Assembly: GCF_042186555.1 (NCBI RefSeq)
Contig: NC_133326.1
Location: 97,328,144 to 97,392,143 of the forward strand
Reading direction: 5' to 3'
DNA: 64,000 bases
Origin: Aquarana catesbeiana
Taxonomy: Eukaryota > Chordata > Amphibia > Anura > Ranidae
Numbering within the stretch: the stretch's first letter is position 1; each line of letters opens with the position of its first letter. The position numbers and the translations under genes are program-made. Below the pieces are notes generated by a model. The model ran no database searches and was not told the origin of the DNA. It worked only from the letters and a program-made list of their open reading frames with translations. Shown here piece after piece: positions 10,226 through 21,054 of the stretch.

Positions 10226-10390
10226 GGCTCTGAAGAAGAGAGTTCGCCCTTGAATCGCGTCAGCCATTACGGTCCTCTCACACCTTTGGTGGACTACAGC
10301 AGACCTGAAGGCGATTGGTCTCATTTTGCCTAAGATATGCGTACACATGTTTGTGAGTATGACAATTGTTGATTTTACTCTCTAATAAAA
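10226..10390 (+). ncRNA. Hammerhead ribozyme module, one core change
   Basis: Stem I GGCT (10226-10229) pairs with AGCC (10262-10265). Core CTGAAGA (10230-10236) with extra A, a degraded stem II, then GAAT instead of GAAA (10252-10255), CGCGT and cleavage nucleotide C10261. AATAAA at about 10384, 119 nt downstream of the core. Confidence 0.55.
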
Positions 10391-10429
10391 TTTATTGTGA
10401 TAATCCGGTAGGTCGGTGCTTCTCTTTTT

Positions 10430-10933
10430 TCTTGTCATTTTGCAGTCTATAAGGATACCTATTGACCTGAGGGGGCAGGAAGGCCATAGGCACTGAGGAA
10501 GAATCTTTACACCATACACCCCTCAGCTCTGCTCTTAAGCGCAGGAGAGTAACTTGTGAATAACTTGAGATACATCCATGGTGGAACATACTGTATATAT
10601 AAACAACGGGTCTGTCTGAGCAAATCTGAGACAGTTGGTAAGTTTGACATACTGTATGCTCCTTTTTTTTACATACTACTTTGCTTGGCCTATGTGCATT
10701 TTATTGCTTTGCAAGCTGGTCACATTAGTTCTAATTAATTATATTCAAGTACATAATTAATACACTCATTTCTTGATGCACCTTACTGAACCAGAAAATA
10801 AAAAACAGCATTATTAGGATGTTCAACATGCACAAACCAGGGATGCATTGCCATTTTCTGGAAAGATTCAAGGATTGCACTCGCTATGTGTGCCATTACC
10901 TCTGCTCTTGTTTATTTTGTTTAGTGAATCAGG
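10430..10933. other. No feature recognised
   Basis: No recognisable protein, array or inverted repeat. Confidence 0.4.
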
Positions 10934-11068
10934 CAGTGGCGGCCCGCTCATTAGGGGTGCAGGGGCGTCGCCCCCCTAATCCATGCACCCAGCCCCTAAT
11001 CTCCATACAGGGTGCCTGATGCATGGATTTTAATTTTTTTTTTTTAGAAGCACACAATTAGAGCCTAA

Positions 11069-11525
11069 TGCCGCGTACACACGGTCGGACTTTTCGGCTA
11101 CAAAAGTCCGACAGCCCGTCCGACAGACTTTCTACAGACTTTCGACGGACTTTTGGCGGACTTTCAACAGACTTTCTAATGACCGGACTTGCCTACACAC
11201 GATCACACCGAAGTCCGACGGATTCGTACGTGATGACGTACACCGGACTAAAATAAGGAAGTTGATAGCCAGTGGCCAATAGCTGCTCTAGCGTTGGTTT
11301 TTGTCCGTCGGACTAGCATACAGACGAGCGGATTTCTGGGTCCGGCGGAGTTACGACGTAAAGATTTGAAGCATGTTCCAAATCTAAAGTCCGTCAGATT
11401 TGCGACTGGAAAAGTCAGCTGAAGGTCCAGTGAAGCCCACACACGATCGGATTGTGTGCCGGATTTGGTCCGTCGGCGTCCGTCGGACAAGTCTGGTCGA
11501 AAAGTCCAACCGTGTGTACGCGGCA
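11069..11525. mobile_element. PIF/Harbinger-like fold-back MITE, copy 2
   Basis: Ends TGCCGCGTACACACGGTCGG and ccgtgtgtacgcggca are perfect or near-perfect inverted repeats. Exact TAA duplications flank it (11066-11068, 11526-11528). Removing it leaves an 11-bp perfect palindrome around TAA: CAATTAGAGCC and GGCTCTAATTG. Interior blocks of gtccgac/gtcggac make it fold back over most of its 457 bp. Confidence 0.88.
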
Positions 11526-11739
11526 TAAGGCTCTAATTGGCTTCAAAAAGGGTACCCCCTGAGCCCACCCACTTGTGTGATGTGTGCAGCAGTGGTTGGA
11601 GCGGATAAGCAGTGGAGAGGAGGAGTAGAGGAGTGTAGGAGGATGCAGGGGAGCTGGCGGCAGCCAATGAAAGTGCAGTCTCCGTTGTTGACATGTGCAG
11701 AGGCAGAGTTGCTGTGCATTCTGAGCTGGGAGAAGAAAG

Positions 11740-11862
11740 ATGGCGATGTCTGTCATGGGAGCGTGCTGCAGCATGACTCTGTCCACCTGGCTGTTCTCCT
11801 ACTGCTTCATCCATCTGCTGTGCATGGACTTCACGGTGTCTGAGAAGGAGGGGAAGCCGTGA
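11740..11862 (+). CDS. Short ORF resembling a signal-peptide first exon, unidentified
   Basis: ATG at 11740 opens a 40-codon frame beginning MAMSVMGACCSM, with a hydrophobic centre (LSTWLFSYCFIHLLC) and ending SEKEGKP before TGA at 11860. The sequence G|GTAAGT at 11873-11879, a strong splice-donor consensus, follows 11 nt after the stop. Codon use is GC-rich compared with the flanks. A single-base deletion near the stop could carry the frame to that donor. I cannot name a relative. It could be a real first exon, a captured gene piece in the hAT-like element, or chance. Low confidence. Confidence 0.2.
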   Translation: MAMSVMGACCSMTLSTWLFSYCFIHLLCMDFTVSEKEGKP

Positions 11863-11984
11863 CCGTGGATAGGGTAAGTGCAGACCCAGTGGTGCAGGGG
11901 GCTTTGTTTGTCGCCCCCCCAAAAAAAAATGGAGCACAAGCCATCACTGCAATCAGGTCCAGTATCTCAATTAAAATGAAAGCT

Positions 11985-12262
11985 TCATTCACACCAGTGT
12001 GTTGCAGAACTGAGTGCAAAACTGCACGCTTTCCGGCAACACATAAAAATGTGCTGCTCCTTTGTAAATGTGCAGCAGTGCCATTAATTGTTACAGCTGT
12101 ACTATGCGGTTTAATGCAGTGTGACTTTGAAAATGGTGCAGGCACCTTTTTGGTGAATTTCTCATGCATAGAGCAACTTGTTGAAAATAATGGGCTACCC
12201 TAAACGCGATGCATAGGAAAAAAACTGTGCGCTCGGTCGCACTTCCTGGTGTGAATACAGCC
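11985..12262. repeat. Fold-back MITE-like element
   Basis: Starts with cattcacaccagtgtgt and ends with ttcctggtgtgaatac; inner parts also partly mirror (ctgcacgctttcc with aactgtgcgctcgg). Target duplication not seen. Confidence 0.45.
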
Positions 12263-12804
12263 TATATTCCTATTACAGGGGAAGCTGAAAAAGTTGGTTT
12301 GTATCATAGTGCTTAGACATAGTCAGTAAGACAACCACACAAGCATACATTTCTGAGAACATTTCGTCTCAAGGTTGTCATAGGGAATGGAAGTAATGTT
12401 TAAATTTTGTGACAATTTATGGAAATTGCTGCAGGTACAGATTGAAATGCAAAGGTAATTTTTTTAACATTAAAGCAAACTCTCAGAAAAAATAACAATG
12501 AGACTGTCATTATTGACCACCCCCTCTGAAAATGTATTTGATTCCTGGCTGTCATTTTAACTTGATGGCTACAACATTTTAGGCCACTGATGCAGAATAA
12601 GTATGCAGATAAACAGGGCTGTCTTATATTCACTGGATGACATCTGAGGTGGCCATTTTGGTCACCCCCCACCTTGTTGGTGCTCCATGTTGGTGGCCGC
12701 ATAGCCCCTCATTGGTTGTTGGAACTCTTGCAAGTGAACTGTACAGAGTCATTGATTGTTGTGGTGCAGATGGTAAAATGACAACCAATGGTGCTGTGTA
12801 GACA
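12263..12804. other. No feature recognised
   Basis: No recognisable protein or repeat structure over about 540 bp. Confidence 0.4.
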
Positions 12805-13055
12805 TGTGCATGACGAAAAAACTTGTTTTGTTTAGATTCATTAATTATTAGTTTTGTTAAATTCAGTTGATTCATTCAATTCTTGTTCGGAATTCGTTTT
12901 ATGTCTTTTTTGAATTTTCTTGGAATTGACCGATTTTTTTTTTTTTCAATTCTAAATGTTTCAACCGATAAATTTGGAATCAACTGACTCAAAAACTTTT
13001 AAAAAATGTGAACAAACAAAAGAAAAATTTTCATCAAATGATTACAATGACTCTC
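12805..13055. mobile_element. Partial hAT-like repeat, left end
   Basis: tagacatgtgcatgacg followed by AT-rich gaattcg-type sequence resembles the ends of the hAT element at 30879-33437 (right end gcacatgtcta). No right end or target duplication found. Confidence 0.35.
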
Positions 13056-13347
13056 TTTAAATCACCTTTGGCTTAACTAAAACAGCATTATTTTGAAACG
13101 GTACTCTAAAAATACACACAGTCTTTAATTCCAGAAACATAAACAGGGCTAAACATCCAGACATATAGACACCCTGTCCTCGCTGCCACCTCCCTTCCCC
13201 CACCATGCCTCCATAAGTGAAAACTGAGACAGCCACGTCAATGGGCCTAATGGGCAGCAGGGCCTTGCAGATGCAGATAAGGCCATATGATTTTTCTCTG
13301 GTTTTCCATGTTGGCATACTTCTTTTAGAGCAAAAAAAGCATTCATG
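13056..13347. other. No feature recognised
   Basis: No recognisable protein or repeat structure. Confidence 0.35.
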
Positions 13348-13350
13348 TTA

Positions 13351-13753
13351 TGCCGTGTACACATGGGCGGACTTTTCGGCATCAAAGGTCCGACGGTCTT
13401 TCCGACGGACTTTCAATGGACTTTTGACGGACTTTCGAACGAACGAACGGACTTGCTTACACACGATCACACCAAAGTCCGACGGATTCATACGTGATGA
13501 CGATAGCCAGTACCCAATAGCTGCCCTAGCGTCGGTTTTCGTCCGTCGGACTAGCATACAGACGAGCGGATTTTACGACCGGACTCGAGTCCATCGGAAA
13601 GATTTGAAATATGTTTCAAATCTAAAATCCGTCTGATTTTCGCCCGAAAAAGTCCACTGCAGGTCCGATGAAGCCCACACATGGTCAGATTGTCCGATGG
13701 ATTTGTCCCGTTGTACCAGTCCGGTTGAAAAGTCCGCCCGTGTGTACACAGCA
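13351..13753. mobile_element. PIF/Harbinger-like fold-back MITE, copy 3
   Basis: Left end TGCCGTGTACACATGGGCGG and right end cccgtgtgtacacagca, with TTA duplications at 13348-13350 and 13754-13756. It shares inner blocks with copy 2 (tacacacgatcacac, gacgatagccagt, gcatacagacgagcgga), so both belong to one subfamily. Non-coding. Confidence 0.87.
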
Positions 13754-13764
13754 TTAGTGTGCCA

Positions 13765-14045
13765 CAGGGGCGGACTGACCATTGAGCCACTCGGGCACTG
13801 CCCGAGGGCCCTGGGCCAATAGGGGGCCCCATCAGGGTTGCCAGCCTCAGTAAAACCAGGGACAGTATGTATAAATCTGTGTTTTTTTTACATCTGTCTG
13901 TGTATACTGTGTGTACATGTATGTGTATACTGTGTGATTGTATACTGTGTGTGTGTATACTGTGTGGCCCCATAATCTCTGATTGCCTGGGGGCCCCATA
14001 ATCTCCTATTGCCCGGGGGCCCCATGAGTTATCAGTCCGCCCCTG
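13765..14045. mobile_element. hAT MITE with exact 8-bp target duplication
   Basis: Ends CAGGGGCGGACTGA and TCAGTCCGCCCCTG are perfect inverted repeats. The 8-bp duplication GTGTGCCA flanks it (13757-13764 and 14046-14053). The interior has a tgtgtatactgtgtg microsatellite and repeated gggggccccat blocks. The left duplication starts on the base after the TTA of Harbinger copy 3, so the two insertions abut. Confidence 0.92.
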
Positions 14046-14053
14046 GTGTGCCA

Positions 14054-15235
14054 GCACCACATCCAAACTACTAGAATTATCATAAATACATCAGCTGCCC
14101 TATATTTTTCACAACAAGTTTTCTGTCAATTGCTATGTGGCTTTTGTAGCAATTATATATTTTGCATACTTTTTATTTCACTTTTAAAAATGATCTTTTC
14201 TGGAGGAAAAAATGGATAATAATAAAGAGGAAACCAAGTGTGCTACTGAAATAACTGTGGAGTGAAATAATCTCATGGAGGATATAAAAAAATATGTGTA
14301 TGATACAAATATTAATATTGCTTCAGAATACTAAGTAGCATATTTATTAACCAGAGAATGAGCCACTGAAAGCCCATTAGAATGTTCTCTGTAATTTTAA
14401 AATACCTTCACTGCCTACAAGCTCATTGGATTGAGCCTTGCGCATCTGGGTTCCCTATTCTTCAATGTGAAACCAGATCTCGGTGTCATTCACCTATTTT
14501 TAATATGGTTTAGAGGTATAGAGGCCCACCATGTCTGTGCTGCTTTGTACATCCATCATTTGGAGATGGCGAATAAAAAGTTTTATCATAGATTTGTCTG
14601 CTGATACTGTTGAGCACCGACCACATCTGCTCACCTTTACATACATTTACTGCATAACCTACATCCTGCAAATGGGAATTCTACCCCTCGAGTGTATCTA
14701 AAGGGTAAAAATGTTTTTGATTGTTTTGGATAGAGTAGTGAAGGGTTAGAACCCCTGTATGTTTTTTTAATTTTTATTGCTCTCTGTGTCCTTTCACAAG
14801 AGATTCACCCTTTCTGGTAATCCTGATAGTCATTGTCACTGAGACTGAAAGTAAAGGAAAATCCAAAATTTTGGGTTGTCACTAAGAAAAAAACGGAAGA
14901 AGGAAGGAAGAAAGGAAGAAAAAGGAAGGCAGAATGCAAGGAAGGATGGCAGAGGGGAAGGGAGCAAAGGAAGGGACCTCTAATACTCTTGCAATCATTG
15001 TCATTTGCCCTTTTGCAACAGTCAAAAGCAAGATTCACCTGTTTGAAAAAATGTCCCTAGAATTCACTACCATTGCACTCTGCTGCTATAATTTGAGGAT
15101 GGTTTGTTTGTCAATTTGTAATAAAATGGTAAACCCTTTGAAGTAACATCTAAAGATTGTAAGAGAGGCTTAAAATAACATCTTGTTCAACCCTTAAAAA
15201 GAAGCAACTTGCTGTGCTGTGTTTAGGTGGATACT
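14054..15235. other. No gene recognised; purine-rich tract at 14880-14970
   Basis: Apart from the gaaggaaggaagaaaggaag-type purine tract, nothing was recognised. Short frames over this tract are low-complexity lysine/glutamate products and not credible genes. Confidence 0.4.
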
Positions 15236-15466
15236 TAGCACTGGCTTGTCAGAGAGGATTAATGAAACACAGAAAATAGATGTTTGAAGGAACACAGAGT
15301 TTGGAGATGGTGGAGCACAGAGAGTTGACGAAACTCAAAGAGTAGAGGGTTATTGGAACTCAGAGAGTGAAGGGTTAATGGAGCTCAGAGAGTGGAGGGC
15401 TAATGGAATACAGACAGTAGGAGAATTACTGGAACATATATAGTAAAGGGTTAATTGAACTGTAAG
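15236..15466. repeat. Minisatellite, 25-bp family, diverged left block
   Basis: Units such as gagggttattggaactcaga and agggttaatggagctcag match the theme of the large array at 22426-24897. Divergence is higher here. Between the two blocks lie nearly 7 kb of other DNA, so one array was probably split by insertion. Confidence 0.75.
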
Positions 15467-15469
15467 GAA

Positions 15470-16014
15470 GGCACTAGCCATAATACAGATGAAGCCTCAA
15501 GTCAAGATGTACATGGGTGTGCAGGTGCCAATTTTTCTGTTCATAACCATTTGCAGATGCGTGTGCATTTGCACGCGCCCACCACTAATGTTAGAGCCAA
15601 TGTGACTATTTAAACTGCAGCAGTTCTATCAGCCCATTACTGTCTGATCTACAGCTATTACCTGTGTCCCTGTGTCTATTCCTGTGTTTGACTTCTGTTA
15701 TTTGACTTCTGTTATTGACCTGGGCCTGTCTCTGCATTTGCTCTGCCCCCTGATCATCTGCCTATGTTGCTGACCTCTGCTTGTATCCTGACCACTCATG
15801 CCTGTATCTGACCGTCTGTTGCTGACCTGGCTCATCTCCAGTTATCCACTAGCCCTGCTCTGAATGCTACCTGGTCCCTGCTGGTCCTTCACCTGCTGAG
15901 TGCCGTCAGTTCTTCTGTACCTGCTACCTGCCAGCTGCCTGTCAAGCACCTGCTGCCCAGTCCTGGGTCTGCTGTCTCTGCTGCCATCTGCTGTTCCAGT
16001 GATCTGACCTGTCC
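15470..16014. other. Unidentified repeat-like sequence, pyrimidine-rich
   Basis: The plus strand has many ctgacct and cctgtgtc phrases of the type seen in repeat ends, but I could not assign a family. It lies between the diverged minisatellite block and the Penelope-like element. Confidence 0.3.
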
Positions 16015-16199
16015 CTAGCGACGCACCTAGGAGAAATGAAACAGATCGCTGTTTCAGCTGAGTATAATAATCCACCAAAAAGGAAAGGCTGGGTTCTAGC
16101 TCCGGCTCACAAACGTGAACATGTAGACCAAGTGAGAAAAATTAACCAACATCCGTCCAACAGGTTTATTGAAAGACTGCCACCAGGACTAAAACAACG

Positions 16200-16265
16200 A
16201 TCCAAGGGGTGATGACATTTCACACATACATTGTGCTTCTTCAAAACCCAAAGGAAGTTTGACCT
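16200..16265 (-). ncRNA. Decayed hammerhead at left end of Penelope-like element
   Basis: Minus strand: TTGAAGA (16238-16244, C3 changed to T), extra A, stem II GCACA/TGTGT (around 16232-16236 and 16222-16226), GAAA (16218-16221), shortened stem III leading to GTC, and GGGT/ACCC for stem I. Same strand as the coding remnant at 21-22 kb. Confidence 0.45.
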
Positions 16266-16269
16266 ATCA

Positions 16270-17045
16270 AACCTCTATGTAGCGGACACTCTATAACACA
16301 GGTGTAGGGTGGTGTAATCAGCTCTCCCCTTATCTTGATAAGCAAAACTAAAAATTCTAAATGAATGTAAAGCCAAAGTAACCACATTTAAAAAACTAAC
16401 ACCACAGAAGTACATACAAAAGTGAATAAAAATATTTGTATGGAGGACACCAAAACACATGCATCTCCTAAAGTGATAACAACAAATCGCAAAGAGACGC
16501 ATGTGATATATAGTATCCACCAAACGTCAGCACAATACAAAAAGGATGTGGGGACATGTGAAAAACGCCCTGATAAATATCAATGGCAGACCTGAATATA
16601 GTAAGTACTGGGCTAACTAACAACCTAATAAAACCATGTTTCCTGAACCTACCTCAGGGCCGGATTAACATAAGGGCTATTGGAGCTGCAGCTCCAGGCC
16701 CCTTACCATTTGCCCAACAAAAAAAAAAATTCACCAAAAAAAAAAAACCCACCAAAAAAAAAAAAAAACAATTGAGCTTCGAGAGTCGTAGAGACCCTCA
16801 AAGAATTTAGTAGGTAGGTAGCCGAAGACTTACCCCACCACTGGTCAAAATTTGGGTTTCCTAGGACATATGGTTCTGGAGATACGTGGCTCCTTGTGCA
16901 GCCTGTCAGAAGCTACATGCAGAGCGGCCAGTTTAAATACATGCTGGCACACACTGTTTGCAGCAGACAAAGGATAAGTTCACAGTGCCTTAATTACCTA
17001 AAAACAATATATAATAATTATTTGTATATTACTTACTTATGGTAA
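16270..17045. other. No gene; possible hAT-type end at 16655
   Basis: cagggccggattaac at about 16655 looks like a hAT-type terminus but lacks a partner. Poly-A rich tracts follow at 16706-16770. No coding sequence recognised. Confidence 0.3.
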
Positions 17046-17049
17046 TTAA

Positions 17050-17960
17050 CCCCTTACCACCCAGGCCAATTCTGACACTTCTCTCTTACATGTAAAAATA
17101 ATATTTTTTTTGCTAGAAAATTACTCAGAACCCCCAAACATTAAATATATATGTTTTAGCAGACACCCTAGGGAATAAAATGGTGGTCATTGCAACTTTT
17201 TATGTCGCACAGTATTTAGGCAGCAATTTTTAAACGTGTTTTTTTTTTGGAAAGAAACTGTTTAATGAATAAAAAAACCCACTAAAGTTAGCATGATTTT
17301 TTGTACACTATGAAAGATGATGTTATGCCGAGTAAATAGATACTTAACATGTCACGCTTTAGAATTGCGCACACTTGTGGAATGGTGCCAAACTTCAGTA
17401 CTTAAAAATCTCCATAAGTGAAAATTTTTACAGATTACATGTTTATGCCCTGTACACACGGTCGGACATTGATCGGACATTCCAACAACAAAATCCGTGG
17501 ATTTTTTCCGACGGATGCTGGCTCAAACTTGTCTTGCATACACACGGTCGCACAAAGTTGTCAGAAAATCCGATCGTTCTGAACGTGGTGACGTAAAACA
17601 CGTATATCGGGACTATAAATGGGGCAGTAGCCAATAGCTTTCGTCTCTTAATTTATTCTGAGCATGCGTGTGCGTTAGATTTATGTACACACAATCGGAA
17701 TTTCCGACAACGGATTTTGTTGTCGGAAAATTTTATAGCAAGCTCTCAAACTTGATGTGTCGGAAATTCCTATGGAAAATGTGTGATGGAGCCTACACAC
17801 GGTCGGAATTTCTGACAACAAGGTCCTATCACACATTTTCCATCGGAAAATCCGACCGTGTGTACAGGGCATTACAGTTACAGAGGAGGGCTAGTGCTAG
17901 AATTATTGCTCTCTCTCTCTAACGGTCACGACGTATGTAACCTGTGTGTATCTGGCTCTG
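17050..17960 (+). mobile_element. piggyBac-like element, subfamily B, with nested MITE
   Basis: TTAA at 17046-17049 precedes ccccttaccacccaggcc; landmarks attctgacacttc, attactcagaaccccc and gaaagatgatgttatgcc follow. A Harbinger MITE interrupts it at 17446; after the MITE the piggyBac sequence resumes (gctagtgctagaattattg), matching 59530-59570 in the complete copy. The right end is not clear. Confidence 0.65.
17446..17871. mobile_element. PIF/Harbinger-like fold-back MITE, copy 4
   Basis: Ends TGCCCTGTACACACGGTCGG and ccgaccgtgtgtacagggca, flanked by TTA at 17443-17445 and 17872-17874. Inner sequence is closest to copy 1 (agcatgcgtg, aatttattctgag, tttgttgtcgg) in the opposite orientation. 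It sits inside a piggyBac-like element. Confidence 0.87.
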
Positions 17961-18779
17961 TTACTAGCCAGTGCCCCACCAGCCACTGACCTCACCGCAC
18001 ATTCTTGACACTTAAAAATACATTTGGACAGGACTGTGCAAATGCCGTAGCTGTGATGATTTACTTCACAGCTGCAACTTTTTTTTATTTTTATTTTTTT
18101 AGTTGCAGCATCTTTAACTCAGCCTGCAGAGTTTGATAGGCAGCACTGCCTGTCAAACTCACTTATTGATTTCAATGGGGCCACTCTGCAACTGTAAGCC
18201 AAATTTGCTCGCAGTAGCAGCATAGTCCAAAAATGTAAAAATACCACTCAACAATGTAAAAAGTAGCCAGTAGCACCTCATGAATGCCTGTCAGCTGCTG
18301 CTATACCACTCGTTGAAGAGCAATCCACCACAGATCACTTTTCGGAGGGCAGTAAGAATTACCGCAAATGTGAAAGAAACTTGAAACACATCATCCATTT
18401 CACACTCACCACCAACCAGGTCACTCCCCAGCCACTTCCCATTTTAGCCACCACCATTTAACTTATATCACAGTTGACCATTTTCCAACCTGCAGATGAC
18501 ACACCCTACTCCAAAAGATATCACTTCCAGTTACTCCCCCTACCCGCTGATTGATATCCCTCCATGACCACCTCACACCCCACTGCTGACACACCTCTCT
18601 CCCCAGCCTGTCCCCACACACCTTCTCACCTGCTGACCTGTGGATGGGGGAATCACTCCCGCAGTGTTTTTGTGTTCTGCCAGTGGGGAGCCTTCCCTAC
18701 CCACAGAATACAATGATCAGTGTTGCTAACCATAACTGGCAGCACTGATTGTTTTGGAAAAAAACAACATCCTTCAGCA
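17961..18779. other. No feature recognised
   Basis: No recognisable protein or repeat array over about 800 bp. Confidence 0.4.
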
Positions 18780-20095
18780 AACCTTTACATAGTGCCCACT
18801 GTCATACCCTCCACACTCCTCTCCTGTACATACTGCTCACTGTCATACCCTCCACACTTCTCTCCTATACATAGTGCTAACTTGTCATACCCTCCACACT
18901 CCTCTCCTGTACATAGTGCCCGCTGTCATAGCCTCCACTCCTGTACATACTGTTCACTTGTCATACCCTCTACACTCCTCTGCTGTACATACGGCCTGCT
19001 GTCATACCCTCCACACTCCTCTGTACATACTGCTCACTGTCATATCCTCCACATTTCTCTCCTATACATAGTGCTCACTTGTCATACCCTCCATACTCCT
19101 CTCCTGTACATACTGCTCACTGTCATACCCTCCACACTTTTCTCCTGTACATAGTGTCCGTTGTCATACACTTCTCTACTGTACATAGTGCCGGCTGTCA
19201 TACCCTCCACACTCCTCTCCTGTGCATACTGCCCACTCTCATACCATCCATACTCCTCTCCTGTACATACCGCCCACTGTCAAATTCACCACACTCCTTT
19301 CCTGTACATATCACCCACTGTCATACCCTCCACACTCCTCTCCTGTACATACTGCTCCATCATACCCTCCACACTCCTCTTCTGTACATACTGCCAACTA
19401 TCTTTCTTTCCACACTCCTCTTCTGTAAATACTGCCCCCCCCCCATAATACCTTCCACTCTCCTCTCCTGTACATACTGCCCTATCATACCCTCCACACT
19501 CCTCTCCTGTACATACTGCCCACTGACATACTCTCCACACACCTCTCCTGTACATATCGCCCATTGTCATACCCACCGCACTCCTCTCCTGTACATATCA
19601 CCCACTGTCATACCCTCCACACTCCTCTCCTGTACATACTGCCCACTGTCATACCCTCCACATGCCTATCCTGTACATACTGCCCCCATCATACCCTCAG
19701 TACTCCTCTCCTGTACATACTGCCAACTGTCATACCCTCCACACTCCTCTCCTGTACAAACTGCCAACTGTCTTTCTCTACACACTCCTTTCCTGTACAT
19801 TCTGCCCCCATAATACCTTCCACGCTCCTCTCTTGTACATACTGGCCCCATCATACTCTCCACACTCCTCTCCTGTACATACTGCCCACTGGCATACCTT
19901 CCACACCCCTCTGCTGTGCATACTGCCCACTGTCGTACCCTGCACACTTATCTCCTGTACATAGTGCCCACTGCCATACCCTTCACACTCCTCTCCTGTA
20001 CATAATGCCCACTGTTATACCCTCCACATTTCTTTCCCTCACCTGCACATACTTCCCACTTTTATACCATCCATACTCCTTCCCTATGCCTCTTA
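18780..20095. repeat. Minisatellite, 42-43-bp unit, about 30 copies
   Basis: The unit reads roughly ctgtcataccctccacac then tcctctcctgtacatactgcccac. Start-to-start distance is 42-43 bp, and shorter variant units occur. Long frames over the array are periodic translation products (repeats of HTLHTPLLYI) and not genes. Confidence 0.93.
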
Positions 20096-20690
20096 CCCAC
20101 AAAAACAGTTCTTTAAAATTATATTAAATATCCTCAATGTTACCAGCTCTAGAATGGACACACTTTTTTAGTTTAACTAAAGGAAATCTTCTCAGTCCTC
20201 ATATTTGTTCTGCCCATTATTAGTACTCATTTAATTTTATGATTACTATTGTGATGTATAGAGGAACATGGGGATGTCAGCTACTCTAAATATACCACTG
20301 GTAAAAAAAAGTGTCCCTGAAAATATTTTTGAAATGTTGGCAACTATGCTTTTGGGCACTGCCCAAGGCCACCGGGTCAGTAGGGGGCCCCATGAGCGGC
20401 TCCTGGGTTCCTGTGATATTAAAGCGGTAGTAAACTTTGCTAACTTTACTACGTTTTAGAGGCCCTGAGGTAGGTTATGCCATAGTGTACAAGTATTCAC
20501 AGCATATTAGCACATTAGGATACACTTTTCTGTCAGACTGAGCCCTCCAGTGCTGCGCTGTGATCAATCTGGCAGGTCCTGGTCGTTTCCATCTTCACCC
20601 GGTCTTCCTTCCGGGTTCTGTGCCTTCGGTCACTTGTCTTGGCCGGGATGCATTGCTGTCACACCCACACATGCTCATGCGCATCCTTTC
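20096..20690. other. No gene; hAT-like scrap near 20355
   Basis: tttgggcactgcccaagg then tagggggccccatgag (20350-20400) resembles the inside of the hAT MITE at 13765, without ends. attaaagcggtagtaaact at 20418 resembles the AGTGGAAC-type end at 53373. Confidence 0.35.
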
Positions 20691-20830
20691 TCTCTCATCC
20701 TCCCTCCCTTACCCCTCACCCCTCTGTCATCCCCTTTCTCTCTCTCTCATCCTCCCTCCCTTACCCCTCACCCCTCTCTCATCCCCTTTCTCTCTCTCTC
20801 TCTCTCTCTCTCTCATCCTCCCTCTCTCTA
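20691..20830. repeat. CT-rich microsatellite with duplicated block
   Basis: ctctctcatcctccctcccttacccctcacccctct-type phrases occur twice in tandem, then a pure (TC)n run. Confidence 0.85.
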
Positions 20831-21054
20831 TTTCTTTTAATTTGTTATAACAAAAAAATTTTTGCATTTTTTTTTATTTATAAAAAGCCCCACCAAAATC
20901 CTCAGCACCAGGCCCATGATGTTCTTCTGACCCTGACCTACCTAATCACAACCCCTGACATACAGGTAAGTATATGTAGGTGAATAGCCAAGGGGCTCCT
21001 GTGGGCCAAAATGAACAAGAAGTTAGAGTGGGGAGACACCATATTATACATGCT

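Larger units (their letters stand above)
10934..11890. mobile_element. hAT-like element (CAGTGGCGGC end) hosting a nested MITE
   Basis: Left end CAGTGGCGGCCCG at 10934 and the following gtgcaggggcgtcgcccccc look like a hAT terminus; a related CAGTGGTGCAGGGGGC recurs in direct orientation at about 11884. The fold-back Harbinger element at 11069 sits inside it. No matching inverted right end was found, so the extent is a guess. Confidence 0.35.

Noticed and set aside
11533..11937. 134-codon minus-strand frame
   Set aside because: It runs antisense over the short plus-strand ORF and GC-rich repeat; no recognisable domain.
18874..20127. Long open frames rich in HTLHTPLLYI on the plus strand and their minus partners
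   Set aside because: They are periodic translation of the 42-43-bp minisatellite, with no start context or known domain.
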